A stretch of 64,000 bases of DNA from Microvirga aerilata (GTDB lineage: Bacteria > Pseudomonadota > Alphaproteobacteria > Rhizobiales > Beijerinckiaceae): the NCBI RefSeq assembly GCF_016743775.1, contig NZ_JAEQMY010000005.1, forward strand, positions 120,610-184,609, written 5' to 3'. This document shows, piece after piece, positions 28,634 to 37,469 of this stretch. Made by a program: the position numbers and the translations under genes. Below the pieces are notes generated by a model. The model saw nothing but the letters and a program-made list of their open reading frames with translations. It searched no databases and was not told where the DNA came from. Every line of letters starts with the position of its first letter. Positions within the stretch are counted from its first letter, which is position 1.

Positions 28634-29062
28634 ATGCTCGACGCCACGGATCGTGCCTTGATCGCCCTCCTGCGGGAGAATGCCCGCATCGGTCATGCGG
28701 AGGCGGCACGGCGCCTGAAGCTCTCCCGCACCACGGTGCAGGCCCGGGTCGAGAGCCTGGAGCGCCGGGGCGTGATCGCCGGCTATACCCTGCGTCTGGC
28801 CGAGGAGGTTTCGAGCCGCCTGGTGCGGGCCCATGTGACCATCGTGGTGGTGCCCAAGGCCTCCGGGGGCGTGGTTTCGGCGCTCCAGCGCATGCCTGAA
28901 TTGCGCGCGCTTCATTCGGTCGCCGGTGTCTTCGATCTCCTGGCGGTGGTAGAGGCTCAGGACGTTCCCTCCCTGGACGCCGCCATCGACAAGATCGGCG
29001 CGCTCGAGGGGGTGGAGCGCACCCAGTCCTCCATCATCCTTTCAACGAAATTCGAACGATGA
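28634..29062 (+). CDS. Lrp/AsnC family transcriptional regulator
   Basis: A 142-residue regulator. Residues 1-50 form the AsnC-type helix-turn-helix (LLRENARIGHAEAARRLKLSRTTVQARVESLERRGVIAGYTLRL). The rest is a RAM-type ligand domain with HSVAGVFDLLAVVEA. It sits divergent to the saccharopine-dehydrogenase-like gene and ATGA-coupled to the FAD oxidoreductase gene. This fits local sensing of lysine or a derivative (inference). The ATG at 28634 begins the conserved LDATDRALIALL pattern. Confidence 0.92.
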   Translation: MLDATDRALIALLRENARIGHAEAARRLKLSRTTVQARVESLERRGVIAGYTLRLAEEVSSRLVRAHVTIVVVPKASGGVVSALQRMPELRALHSVAGVFDLLAVVEAQDVPSLDAAIDKIGALEGVERTQSSIILSTKFER

Positions 29063-30267
29063 CCCCAGCCACCTCCCTCTCAGCCGATGTGGTGATCGTC
29101 GGCGGCGCCGTGATGGGCTCCTCCACGGCTTATCACCTGCTCGCCGATTCAGGCTTCAAGGGCCGCGTCATCGTGGTCGAGAAGGACCCGACCTACCAGC
29201 TTTCGGCCTCGGCGCTCTCGGCCGCCTCGATCCGGCAGCAATATTCCAGCGCCGTGAACATCCGCATCTCCCTTTATGGCATCCGGTTCCTGCGAGGCAT
29301 CGGCGACCATCTCGCCGTCGATGGCGAGCGGCCCGAGATCGGATTGAAGGAGGGCGGCTATCTCTATTGCGCAACGGAAGCGGGTGCGCCGGTTCTGCGT
29401 GAGAACCAGGCGCTCCAGTCGGCGGAGGGCGCGGACATCCTGTTCCTGCAGCCGGACGAGCTGAAAAGCCGCTTCCCCTGGCTCAACGTGGAGGATCTGG
29501 CGGCCGGCACCTGGGGCCGTTCGGGCGAGGGCTGGTTCGACGGCTGGGGCCTGCTCCAGGCCTTCCGGCGGAAGGCGCGCTCGCTTGGCGCGGAGTATGT
29601 GAAAGGCGAGGTGGCCGAGGTGGAGCGGGACGGCGATACCATCGTGGCCGTGCGCCTCAAGGACGGCACGCGGATCGCCTGCGGGGCTCTCGTCAACTGC
29701 GCCGGCTCCGGCGGACGGGCGCTGGCCGCAAAAGCCGGGCTCGACATCCCGGTCCAGGCCAAGCGCCGCTACGTGTTCACCTTCGCCTGCAAGGAGGCCG
29801 TGGAAGGCTGCCCGCTGCTCATCGACACGTCGGGCGCCTATGTGCGCCCGGAAGGAGAGGGCCATTTCATCTGCGGCGCCTCGCCGGAGGCCGATCTCGA
29901 CTCCGACTGGTTCGACGAGGATCCGTCATCGCAGGAGATCGACCACTCCTTCTTCGAGGAGTTCATCTGGCCGTCGCTCGCCCACCGGGTTCCGGCCTTC
30001 GAGGCGATCAAGCCCGGCCGCGCCTGGTCGGGTCCCTACGATATGTGCCTGCTCGACCACAATGCCATCATTGGTCAGGCAGGCGCGTTCAAGAACTTCT
30101 ATCTATGCAACGGCTTCTCGGGCCATGGGCTCCAGCAGGCCCCTGCCATCGGCCGGGGGCTTGCCGAGCTGATCGTCCATGGCGGCTATCGGACCTTGGA
30201 CCTGTCCGAGCTCGGCTACGCGCGTGTTCTGGCCAATCGGCCGTTGCTCGAGCGCAACGTGATCTAG
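29059..30267 (+). CDS. FAD-dependent amino acid/amine oxidase (DAO family)
   Basis: A 402-residue flavoprotein of the glycine/D-amino acid oxidase family. The FAD motif is VVIVGGAVMGSSTAYHLL at the N-terminus, with a VVEKD acidic end. The substrate domain follows, and a late NFYLCNGFSGHGLQQAPAIGRGLAELI segment binds the flavin. Substrates are amino or N-methyl acids; which one is open, but coupling to the Lrp gene suggests an amino acid from the same catabolic set. The start codon shares ATGA with the regulator stop. Confidence 0.88.
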   Translation: MTPATSLSADVVIVGGAVMGSSTAYHLLADSGFKGRVIVVEKDPTYQLSASALSAASIRQQYSSAVNIRISLYGIRFLRGIGDHLAVDGERPEIGLKEGGYLYCATEAGAPVLRENQALQSAEGADILFLQPDELKSRFPWLNVEDLAAGTWGRSGEGWFDGWGLLQAFRRKARSLGAEYVKGEVAEVERDGDTIVAVRLKDGTRIACGALVNCAGSGGRALAAKAGLDIPVQAKRRYVFTFACKEAVEGCPLLIDTSGAYVRPEGEGHFICGASPEADLDSDWFDEDPSSQEIDHSFFEEFIWPSLAHRVPAFEAIKPGRAWSGPYDMCLLDHNAIIGQAGAFKNFYLCNGFSGHGLQQAPAIGRGLAELIVHGGYRTLDLSELGYARVLANRPLLERNVI

Positions 30268-30276
30268 CAATGTCGT

Positions 30277-31044
30277 CTAGGCGGTGCCGCTGCCGGGGGA
30301 GCCGAACACCCACACGCGGCCGCCCCGGTGCATGTGACGCTCGAGAAGGCCTGCCTGAACAGGCACGGGGCCGGACCCGGCATCCAGCTCGTTGACGCCC
30401 TCCCGGTCGGCGCGCGCGTCGCCGCGGCGCGTGCCGGTTCCCACCGTGGTGCTCGACCCTTGGTTCGGCTGCGAGATCTCGTCCGTTTGCAGGTCGGAGC
30501 TGCCGAGATCGTCGGCCGCCTCCCCCATCAGGCCCATGCCGGGCACGGCGCTGGTGTTGGTCATGCCGGCCGCGGATCCGCCGGTGAGCCCGGCGCCGAG
30601 CGGAGCGCCCAAGTCCACGCCGCCCAAGTCCACGCCGCCCTGGTCCACGCCGCTCTGGTCCTGACCGCCGCCACCGGAGCCGCTTTCGTTCAGCCATTCC
30701 CGGCTGCTGCTGTCCAGATCGACCGGATCGAACATCTCCAGCACGCGGGCGGCCTCCTCTAGATTTTCCCTGTCGACCCGGGCGGCTATCAAGGAGCAAC
30801 CCCGTTGCAGTCCCTGTTCGAAGAGCCGCAGGTCGGATTCCGGCAGGTCGAGGCCGTGGAGGGCCGCCCCGGATTCGTCCTGGGCCTCAAGGGTCCGGAA
30901 GCCCGAGATCGACGAGATCTCCCGCGCATCCTCGTTGCCGACTGCAACGATGCGCGTCTGGGCGATGCCCATCTCCAGCAGGGCCTGGAGACCTTGGCGG
31001 GCTTGGGCAGGATCCCTGAAAAGGGCTGTGATCATCTGGGGCAT
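30277..31044 (-). CDS. Hypothetical protein with Gly/Asp-rich repeat tail
   Basis: A 255-residue protein. The N-terminal 100 residues look like a compact alpha/beta domain related to general-stress-protein 17M-type proteins (ITALFRDPAQARQGLQALLEMGI). From about residue 115 the sequence becomes low-complexity: three 15-bp units encode GVDLG-type repeats, followed by a Gly/Ser/Thr-rich linker and a basic HMHRGGRVWVFG end. The M at 31044 has AAGAG upstream; a second Met three codons later is an alternative. Function unknown. Confidence 0.72.
   Translation of the reverse strand: MPQMITALFRDPAQARQGLQALLEMGIAQTRIVAVGNEDAREISSISGFRTLEAQDESGAALHGLDLPESDLRLFEQGLQRGCSLIAARVDRENLEEAARVLEMFDPVDLDSSSREWLNESGSGGGGQDQSGVDQGGVDLGGVDLGAPLGAGLTGGSAAGMTNTSAVPGMGLMGEAADDLGSSDLQTDEISQPNQGSSTTVGTGTRRGDARADREGVNELDAGSGPVPVQAGLLERHMHRGGRVWVFGSPGSGTA
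30613..30657. repeat. 15-bp tandem repeat inside the Gly/Asp-rich gene
   Basis: Three consecutive copies of GTCCACGCCGCCCAA (with CTG and CTCTG variants at the ends) encode the QSGVDQGGVDLGG-type repeat on the minus strand. Tract length may vary between strains. Confidence 0.8.
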
Positions 31045-31157
31045 GGGGCTCTTACCTATGGTTACTCCCTCAACGAAGAGGCGCTCGGGCCTGTTCCCGG
31101 GCCGGGGCATTAAGCCTTTTTGATGAGAGGGCTTCCATTTTGAAGCCGGCTATGATT

Positions 31158-31184
31158 GTCATGTTTTCGTCATCAAAACGTCAT
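31158..31184 (+). promoter_or_regulatory. Candidate Pho box upstream of ugpB
   Basis: GTCAT occurs at 31158-31162, 31169-31173 and 31180-31184, exactly 11 bp apart. This is the helical phasing of PhoB-binding direct repeats, whose core is TGTCA or CGTCA. ugp operons are known members of the phosphate regulon. A weak TTTAAC (-10-like) follows at 31191-31196. Binding is inferred. Confidence 0.55.
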
Positions 31185-31250
31185 CCGGGTTTAACCCAGG
31201 GGTGATGAACGACAATAACATCCCAGCGGGATGATACGGGAGAGATTAGA

Positions 31251-32561
31251 ATGATGAAGAAGTCCCTTCTCGGCGCTTTGGCCCTCTGCCTCGTGACGAG
31301 CACCTCCGCCTTCGCACAGACGGAACTCCAGTGGTGGCACGCCATGACGGGCGCCAACAACGACATCATCAACAAGCTTGCGGCCGATTTCAACGCAAGC
31401 CAGAGCGAGTACAAGGTCGTCCCAACCTATAAGGGCACCTATCCCGACACCATGAACGCCGGCATCGCCGCCTTCCGCGCCGGCAACGCTCCCCACATCA
31501 TCCAGGTCTTCGAGGTCGGCACCGCCACCATGATGGGCGCCCGCGGCGCCGTGAAGCCGGTCCACGAGCTGATGAAGGAAGCGGGCGAGAAGTTCGATCC
31601 GCAGGCCTATCTGCCCACCATCACCGGCTACTATTCCACGGCCAAGGGCGAGATGCTCTCCTTCCCGTTCAACTCCTCCTCCATGGTCATGTGGGTCAAC
31701 CGGGACGAGCTGAAGAAGGCCGGCGTCGCCGAGGTTCCGAAGACCTGGCCTCAGGTGTTCGACGCGGCCAAGAAGCTCAAGGCCGCCGGACACGAGACCT
31801 GCGGCTTCTCCTCGGCCTGGATCACCTGGGCGATGATCGAGCAGTTCTCCGCCTGGCACAACGTGCCGATGGCCACCAAGGCCAACGGCCTCGACGGCTT
31901 CGACACGGAGATGAAGTTCAACTCCCCGCTCCACGTGAAGCACCTGCAGACCCTTGTGGACCTGCAGAAGGACAAGACCTTCGACTATTCGGGCCGCGAC
32001 TCGAAGTCTGAGGGCCGCTTCACCTCCGGCGAATGCGCGATCTTCCTCAACTCCTCGGGCTTCTTCGGCAACGTGAAGGCGAACGCGAAGTTCGACTACG
32101 CTTCGGTGCCGATGCCGTACTACCCGGACGTTCAGGGCGCTCCGCAGAACTCCATCATCGGCGGCGCATCGCTCTGGGTCATGGGCGGCAAGAAGGCTGA
32201 CGAGTACAAGGGCGTCGCCAAGTTCTTCACCTTCCTGTCGGACACGGACCGCCAGTCGAAGCTGCACCAGGAGTCGGGCTACCTGCCGATCACCAAGGCA
32301 GCCTACGAGAAGACTAAGGCTTCGGGCTTCTACGAGAAGAACCCGGTCGTGCAGACGCCTCTGCTCGAGCTCACCAACAAGGAGCCGACCGAGAACTCCC
32401 GCGGCCTGCGCTTCGGCAACATGGTTCAGATCCGCGACATGATCTCGGAGGAGATCGAGGCTGCCCTCGCCGGCCAGAAGTCGGCCAAGGACGCCCTCGA
32501 CGCAGCCGTGACCCGCAGCAACCAGACCCTTCGCCAGTTTGAGCGCACCGTCAGCCGCTAA
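31251..32561 (+). CDS. ugpB: sn-Glycerol-3-phosphate ABC transporter, substrate-binding protein
   Basis: A 436-residue periplasmic binding protein. The Sec signal peptide ends STSAFA before QTELQWWHAMTGANN, the classic start of mature UgpB. GEMLSFPFNSSSMVMWVNRDELKKAG and LNSSGFFGNVKANAKFDYASVPMPYY follow. It captures glycerol-3-phosphate and glycerophosphodiesters for the UgpAEC importer encoded next. GGGAGAG precedes adjacent ATG codons (31251/31254), and a small CATCCC/GGGATG hairpin lies just upstream. First gene of ugpBAEC, probably phosphate-starvation induced. Confidence 0.95.
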   Translation: MMKKSLLGALALCLVTSTSAFAQTELQWWHAMTGANNDIINKLAADFNASQSEYKVVPTYKGTYPDTMNAGIAAFRAGNAPHIIQVFEVGTATMMGARGAVKPVHELMKEAGEKFDPQAYLPTITGYYSTAKGEMLSFPFNSSSMVMWVNRDELKKAGVAEVPKTWPQVFDAAKKLKAAGHETCGFSSAWITWAMIEQFSAWHNVPMATKANGLDGFDTEMKFNSPLHVKHLQTLVDLQKDKTFDYSGRDSKSEGRFTSGECAIFLNSSGFFGNVKANAKFDYASVPMPYYPDVQGAPQNSIIGGASLWVMGGKKADEYKGVAKFFTFLSDTDRQSKLHQESGYLPITKAAYEKTKASGFYEKNPVVQTPLLELTNKEPTENSRGLRFGNMVQIRDMISEEIEAALAGQKSAKDALDAAVTRSNQTLRQFERTVSR

Positions 32562-32582
32562 GACTTTATAGGCGATCATGTT

Positions 32583-32611
32583 GTCCCGGGCGGTCTGTGA
32601 CCGCCCGGGAC
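32583..32611 (+). terminator. Strong hairpin between ugpB and ugpA
   Basis: A perfect 13-bp stem, GTCCCGGGCGGTC with GACCGCCCGGGAC, has a three-base loop. There is no immediate T-run (the following run is AAAAAA at 32620), so it probably acts as an mRNA 3' stabiliser or partial attenuator that raises UgpB over the membrane subunits. Confidence 0.7.
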
Positions 32612-32693
32612 GATGCTGTAAAAAAGACAAGAAGAAGCCTGCGGCACGGAGGACGTCGATCCGGGCAGGTTCGCACCGGGTGACCCAAGGACC

Positions 32694-33575
32694 ATGGAAA
32701 AACGAGCTCTGTTTTCGAGCAAGACCCTGCCATACATGCTGCTCCTGCCGCAGATGGCGATCACGCTCATCTTCTTCTACTGGCCTGCCTCCCAGGCCAT
32801 CTGGCAATCGTTCCTGCTCGAGGACGCCTTCGGCCTCTCGAGCGAGTTCGTCGGCTTCGAGAATTACCGCGCCCTGTTCGGGCAGCCCGAATACTACCGG
32901 GCCATGGTGACGACCGGCGTGTTCTCCGCCGCCGTTGCTTTCCTGTCCCTGTCGCTCGCCCTGCTCCTCGCCTCCCAGGCCGACAAGCAGCTGCGCTTCG
33001 GGCAGGGCTATAAGACCCTGCTGATCTGGCCCTATGCGGTGGCTCCCGCCATTGCGGGCGTTCTGTGGATCTTCATGTTCCATCCCACCCTCGGCATGGT
33101 GTCCGGGCCGATCAGGGCGATGGGTGTCAACTGGAACCCGATGCTCAACGCCAACCACGCCATGATCCTGCTGGTGCTGTCGGCGACCTGGAAGCAGGTG
33201 AGCTACAACTTCCTGTTCTTCCTCGCGGGCCTGCAGGCGATCCCCAAGAGCGTGATCGAGGCGGCGGCCATCGACGGTTCCGGCCCCATGCGCCGCTTCT
33301 GGACCATCATCTTCCCGCTCCTTTCGCCCACGACCTTCTTCCTCATCGTCGTCACCATCGTGTACGTGTTCTTCGAAACCTTCGGCATCATCGACGCCGT
33401 GACGGGTGGCGGACCGGCCGGGCAGACCACGACCCTGGTCTACAAAGTGTATGCGGACGGCCGCCTCGGCGGCGATCTCGGCGGCTCGGCCGCACAGTCG
33501 GTGATCCTGATGGTGATCGTGATCGCGCTGACCGCCATCCAGTTCCGTTACGTCGAGCGGAAGGTGCAGTACTGA
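32694..33575 (+). CDS. ugpA: sn-Glycerol-3-phosphate ABC transporter, permease UgpA
   Basis: A 293-residue inner-membrane subunit with six predicted helices. The EAA loop [22 protein letters not shown], which contacts the ATPase, is near residue 205. The N-terminus [26 protein letters not shown] is typical for UgpA. The gene follows ugpB after 132 bases and shares one base with ugpE (TGATG). Confidence 0.94.
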   Translation: MEKRALFSSKTLPYMLLLPQMAITLIFFYWPASQAIWQSFLLEDAFGLSSEFVGFENYRALFGQPEYYRAMVTTGVFSAAVAFLSLSLALLLASQADKQLRFGQGYKTLLIWPYAVAPAIAGVLWIFMFHPTLGMVSGPIRAMGVNWNPMLNANHAMILLVLSATWKQVSYNFLFFLAGLQAIPKSVIEAAAIDGSGPMRRFWTIIFPLLSPTTFFLIVVTIVYVFFETFGIIDAVTGGGPAGQTTTLVYKVYADGRLGGDLGGSAAQSVILMVIVIALTAIQFRYVERKVQY

Positions 33576-34423
33576 TGGTCGAGAATCGTCCCTTCGGCAA
33601 TTTCATTGCCTACCTGACCCTGGCCCTCGGCGTCTTCATCGTGGCCTTCCCGGTCTATGTGGCCTTCGTGGCGTCCACCTACGATTCCGCCACCATCAGC
33701 AACGGCAACATGTCGCTGATCCCCGGCGATCAGGCCCCGGTCAACTATTACCGCACCCTGTTCGAGGGCACCGCCCGCACGTCTGGCCAGTCGGTCGGCG
33801 GCATGATGGTGAACTCGTTCATCATGGCCATGGGCATCGCCCTCGGGAAGATCCTGATCTCGATCCTGTCCGCCTTCGCGGTGGTGTATTTCAACTTCCC
33901 GTTCCGCAAGACGGCGTTCTGGATCATCTTCATCACCCTGATGCTGCCCGTGGAAGTGCGCATCTATCCGACCTATAAGATCGTCGCCGATCTGGGGATG
34001 CTCGACACCTATACGGGCCTCATCCTGCCGCTCATCGCCTCGGCCACCGGCACGCTGCTGTTCCGGCAGTTCTTCATGACGATTCCCGACGAGCTGCTGG
34101 AGGCGTCGAAAATCGACGGCGCGGGCGCGTTCCGCTTCTTCAAGGATACGCTGGTCCCGCTCTCCGTCACGACGATCGCGGCGCTGTTCGTGATTCAGTT
34201 CATCTATGGCTGGAACCAGTATCTCTGGCCGCTCCTGATCACCACGAAGAGCTCCATGCAGACCATCGTCATCGGCATCAAGCAGATGCTCACGACCCAG
34301 GACGTTCTGACGGAGTGGCAGATCGCCATGACGACCGCGGTGCTCGCCATGCTGCCGCCGGTGCTCGTGGTCATCTTCATGCAGAGGCTCTTCGTGAAGG
34401 GCCTCGTCGAAACGGAAAAATAA
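33575..34423 (+). CDS. ugpE: sn-Glycerol-3-phosphate ABC transporter, permease UgpE
   Basis: A 282-residue permease, six helices, with EASKIDGAGAFRFFKDTLVPLS as the ATPase-contacting loop. The MLPVEVRIYPTYKIVADLGMLDTYTGLILPL segment is highly typical of UgpE. The start codon overlaps the ugpA stop by one base, which fixes it: the longer upstream frame is the ugpA shadow. Confidence 0.94.
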   Translation: MVENRPFGNFIAYLTLALGVFIVAFPVYVAFVASTYDSATISNGNMSLIPGDQAPVNYYRTLFEGTARTSGQSVGGMMVNSFIMAMGIALGKILISILSAFAVVYFNFPFRKTAFWIIFITLMLPVEVRIYPTYKIVADLGMLDTYTGLILPLIASATGTLLFRQFFMTIPDELLEASKIDGAGAFRFFKDTLVPLSVTTIAALFVIQFIYGWNQYLWPLLITTKSSMQTIVIGIKQMLTTQDVLTEWQIAMTTAVLAMLPPVLVVIFMQRLFVKGLVETEK

Positions 34424-34441
34424 CGCGCAAGGTCGCGCATG

Positions 34442-34467
34442 GCCCCTCCTGCCCAGGCAGGAGGGGC
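34442..34467 (+). terminator. Hairpin between ugpE and ugpC
   Basis: GCCCCTCCTGC and GCAGGAGGGGC pair with a CCAG loop, 11 bp perfect. A TCTTCTCCCTC tract follows. It may attenuate or process the transcript before ugpC. Confidence 0.55.
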
Positions 34468-34538
34468 TCTTCTCCCTCACTGAAATTATCGCCCGGAGCC
34501 CTTGAGCTGTGCGGGCAGGGGTTAAAAGGAAAAGACCG

Positions 34539-35615
34539 ATGGCAGGGGTAACGCTCGATACCGTCAGGAAAGTTTACGCGGGCAATGTGGAGGCCGTGAA
34601 GGGCGTGTCGCTCGGCATCGAGGACGGCTCCTTCTGCGTGCTGGTCGGCCCGTCGGGCTGCGGCAAGTCCACGTTGCTGCGCATGATCGCAGGCCTGGAG
34701 ACCATCTCGGGCGGCGAGGTGAAGATCGGCAACCGGGTCGTGAACCAGGTCGAGCCTGCGGATCGCGACATCGCGATGGTGTTCCAGAACTACGCGCTCT
34801 ACCCGCATATGAGCGTCTACGACAACATGGCCTATGGCCTGAAGAACCGCGGCACGCCCAAGGACGAGATCGAGAAACGCGTGAAGGAGGCAGCCCGCAT
34901 CCTCGCCATCGAGCCCTTCCTCACCCGCAAGCCGCGCGCCCTCTCCGGCGGCCAGCGCCAGCGCGTCGCCATGGGCCGCGCCATCGTGCGCAAGCCCCAG
35001 GTGTTCCTGTTCGACGAGCCGCTCTCCAACCTCGACGCCAAGCTGCGCGTGCAGATGCGCGTGGAGATCAAGCGCCTGCAGCGGGCGCTCGGCGTGACCT
35101 CGATCTACGTGACCCACGATCAGGTCGAAGCCATGACGCTTTCCGACAAGCTGGTGGTGATGTCCGGCGGCCAGATCGAGCAGGTCGGCACCCCGGCCGA
35201 GGTCTACCGCCGTCCCGAGACCCGGTTCGTCGCCACCTTCATCGGCTCCCCGCCCATGAACATCCTGCCCGGAACCGTGGAAGGCCCAGGCCGCGTCTCC
35301 GTGGGCGGTCAGTCGATCGCGGTCACCGACATGCGTGACGGCCTCACTCCGGGCTCCGCCATCGAGGTGGGCCTGCGTCCCGAGGACGTGCAGGCCGGCG
35401 GCACTGGCGCGAGCTCGCTGTCCATGGACGTGGATTTCGTCGAGGAACTCGGCGCGACCCAGCTCTTCCACGGCAAGGTCGCCGGAGCGGAATTCGTCGT
35501 GCAGGCCTCCACGGGCCAGATCGCCGCCGACACCCGCAAGCTGACGCTCGCCGTCGACCCGGCCAACGTCCACCTCTTCGACCCGCAGACCACAAAGCGT
35601 CTCGGCCGGGTCTGA
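34539..35615 (+). CDS. ugpC: sn-Glycerol-3-phosphate ABC transporter, ATP-binding protein
   Basis: A 358-residue ATPase of the MalK/UgpC branch. Walker A is GPSGCGKST near residue 40, the Q-loop is in [16 protein letters not shown], the signature [19 protein letters not shown] near 135, Walker [13 protein letters not shown] and the switch His in [11 protein letters not shown]-terminal TOBE-type regulatory domain follows (residues ~235-358, with VGLRPEDV). It completes the importer. The ATG at 34539 is 115 bases after ugpE, with AAAAGGAAAAG upstream. Confidence 0.94.
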   Translation: MAGVTLDTVRKVYAGNVEAVKGVSLGIEDGSFCVLVGPSGCGKSTLLRMIAGLETISGGEVKIGNRVVNQVEPADRDIAMVFQNYALYPHMSVYDNMAYGLKNRGTPKDEIEKRVKEAARILAIEPFLTRKPRALSGGQRQRVAMGRAIVRKPQVFLFDEPLSNLDAKLRVQMRVEIKRLQRALGVTSIYVTHDQVEAMTLSDKLVVMSGGQIEQVGTPAEVYRRPETRFVATFIGSPPMNILPGTVEGPGRVSVGGQSIAVTDMRDGLTPGSAIEVGLRPEDVQAGGTGASSLSMDVDFVEELGATQLFHGKVAGAEFVVQASTGQIAADTRKLTLAVDPANVHLFDPQTTKRLGRV

Positions 35616-35647
35616 TCCCGATTGCGGGGTTCGGTATCGAGCACTTC

Positions 35648-35675
35648 AGGCCTCGGGCATGCCCGAGGCCTTTTT
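35648..35675 (+). terminator. Intrinsic terminator of the ugp operon
   Basis: An 11-bp perfect stem, AGGCCTCGGGC with GCCCGAGGCCT, has a two-base spacer and is followed by TTTTT. It lies 33 bases after the ugpC stop, so the operon ends here. Confidence 0.85.
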
Positions 35676-35787
35676 CATGGCTACGTCCATGATGCCGCGC
35701 CGGCTCTGCGACGAACCTGTGCGAGGGCAGCGGTTGCACCTCGTTCGAAGCCCCGGTATCCCTCTTGCTACAACGTGAGGAACAGCG

Positions 35788-37419
35788 ATGACGGTCAAGC
35801 TCGACGGGGCCACTCTCGACATTCAGGACGTGGTGCGCGTATCGCGCCCCGACGCCGGGGGCCAGTTTGCGCCGGCCGCCCTGGCCCCGGAGGCGCGCGA
35901 GCGGATCGCCGCCACGCGGGATTATATCGACCGCACCTGGATGCATGATGACGCGCCGCTCATGTACGCCTTCAACACCGGCGTCGGCCTGTTCAAGGAC
36001 CAGCGCGTTCTCATCAGCGACATGGCGGCCTACCAGCAGAAGACCGTCTATGCCCATGCGACCGGCGTCGGCGAGCCCTTTGCCGAGGACGTGACCCGGG
36101 CCATGATGCTGCTGCGCGCCAACGCCTTCGCGTCGAACTATTCCGGCCCGCAGGTTGAACTGGTCGAGCGGCTGCTTGCCTTCCTCAATGCGGGCCTGCA
36201 TCCCGTGATCCCCCAGAAAGGCTCCGTGGGCGCATCGGGCGATCTCGCGCCGCTGGCCCATATGGCCGGCGCGGTCTGCGGCTTTGCGGAAGCCCACATG
36301 GTCTATCGCGGCCGCATCATGCCGGCCCGCGAGGCAATTGCGGCTGCGGGCTTCGATCCGGATTTCGAGCTCGGCGCCAAGGATGCCTCGGCGCTCATCA
36401 ACGGCTCGACCACCTCGCTGGCGCTGGGCGCTCTCGCCACGCACGATGCGCGCCGCATCCTGAAGCATGCCGACGTCGCCATGTGCCTGTCGCTGGAGGC
36501 CATGCGCGGCGAGCTCGCAGCCTTCGACCCTCGCGTGCACAAGGCCCGTCCCCACCCGGGCCAGGCGCGGGTGGCGCGCAACCTGCTGCGGATCCTCGAC
36601 GGCACGAAGCGCTGCTCGCAGGATGCGCGCAACATCGTCTTTCCCGACGAGCCGCGACAGCCGGGCCAGCCCGCCGCTCCCCGCGTGCAGGACGTTTATT
36701 CGCTGCGCTGCACGCCGCAGGTGCACGGTCCTGCCGTGGAGGCGGTGGAGTATGTGGAGCGCATCGTCGGCACGGAGATGAACTCCGCCACCGACAACCC
36801 GCTGATCTTCGACGACGGCCAGGGCGGCTACGTGTCGATCTCCGGCGGGCATTTCCACGGCCAGTACATGGCGCAGGCGATGGATTTCCTGTCGATCGCC
36901 ATGGCCGATCTCGGCTCCATCTCCGAGCGGCGCCTCGCGCGCCTCATCGATCCCACCATGTCCTACGGCCTGCCGCGCAACCTGCTTGCCGGCAAGCGCG
37001 GCCTCAACACGGGCTTTGCCACGGTGCAGTGCTCCCTGTCGGCGCTCGTCATGGAGAACCGGAGCCTTGCGACCCCAGGTTCGGTCGATTCCATTCCGGG
37101 CAAGTCGAATGCCGAGGACCATGTCTCCAACTCCACCTGGTGCGGGCGCAAAGCCCGCAGCATCGTGGAGAACGTGGAGCAGATCGTAGCGGGCGAATTG
37201 CTGATGGCAGCACAGGCTCTGACCCTGGTGGAGCCGATTGCCGGCGATTATCCGCTCGGCAGGGGCTCGCGCGCCGCCATCGAGGCCATTCGCGCCGTCA
37301 TCCCGCCGGCCCTCGAAGGCGACCGCTGGTACGCCACCGAAATGCGCCAGGCGCTCGACCTCGTGCGTTCAGGCGCCGTGGTCGAGGCGGTCGAGAGCGC
37401 CATCGGCGAACTGGAATAG
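35788..37419 (+). CDS. hutH: Histidine ammonia-lyase-like aromatic amino acid lyase
   Basis: A 543-residue member of the MIO-cofactor lyases, which release ammonia from an aromatic amino acid. The cofactor-forming triad Ala149-Ser150-Gly151 sits in GSVGASGDLAPLAH. The inner-loop tyrosine is Tyr60 in MYAFNTGVG. At the specificity position the sequence reads Ala89-His90 in YAHATGVG, closer to the Ser-His pair of histidine lyases than to His-Leu of tyrosine lyases (family knowledge, by-eye alignment). An insert near residues 270-305 contains a proline- and glutamine-rich loop. No other hut genes are nearby, so the pathway is uncertain. Confidence 0.83.
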   Translation: MTVKLDGATLDIQDVVRVSRPDAGGQFAPAALAPEARERIAATRDYIDRTWMHDDAPLMYAFNTGVGLFKDQRVLISDMAAYQQKTVYAHATGVGEPFAEDVTRAMMLLRANAFASNYSGPQVELVERLLAFLNAGLHPVIPQKGSVGASGDLAPLAHMAGAVCGFAEAHMVYRGRIMPAREAIAAAGFDPDFELGAKDASALINGSTTSLALGALATHDARRILKHADVAMCLSLEAMRGELAAFDPRVHKARPHPGQARVARNLLRILDGTKRCSQDARNIVFPDEPRQPGQPAAPRVQDVYSLRCTPQVHGPAVEAVEYVERIVGTEMNSATDNPLIFDDGQGGYVSISGGHFHGQYMAQAMDFLSIAMADLGSISERRLARLIDPTMSYGLPRNLLAGKRGLNTGFATVQCSLSALVMENRSLATPGSVDSIPGKSNAEDHVSNSTWCGRKARSIVENVEQIVAGELLMAAQALTLVEPIAGDYPLGRGSRAAIEAIRAVIPPALEGDRWYATEMRQALDLVRSGAVVEAVESAIGELE

Positions 37420-37422
37420 CAA

Positions 37423-37448
37423 AAGGGCCCGGTTCGCACCGGGCCCTT
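37423..37448. terminator. Bidirectional hairpin after hutH
   Basis: AAGGGCCCGGT, TCGC loop, ACCGGGCCCTT: an 11-bp perfect stem between converging genes. A-runs on the left and GATCG on the right make it a better terminator for the minus strand. Confidence 0.7.
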
Positions 37449-37469
37449 GATCGTTCCGGCCGAGATGGA

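Noticed and set aside
31191..33158. A 655-codon frame antisense to ugpB and ugpA
   Set aside because: Shadow frame; ugpB and ugpA are unambiguous.
35788..37419. A hut operon around the histidine ammonia-lyase
   Set aside because: No hutU, hutI, hutG or hutC nearby; the lyase is isolated between terminators.
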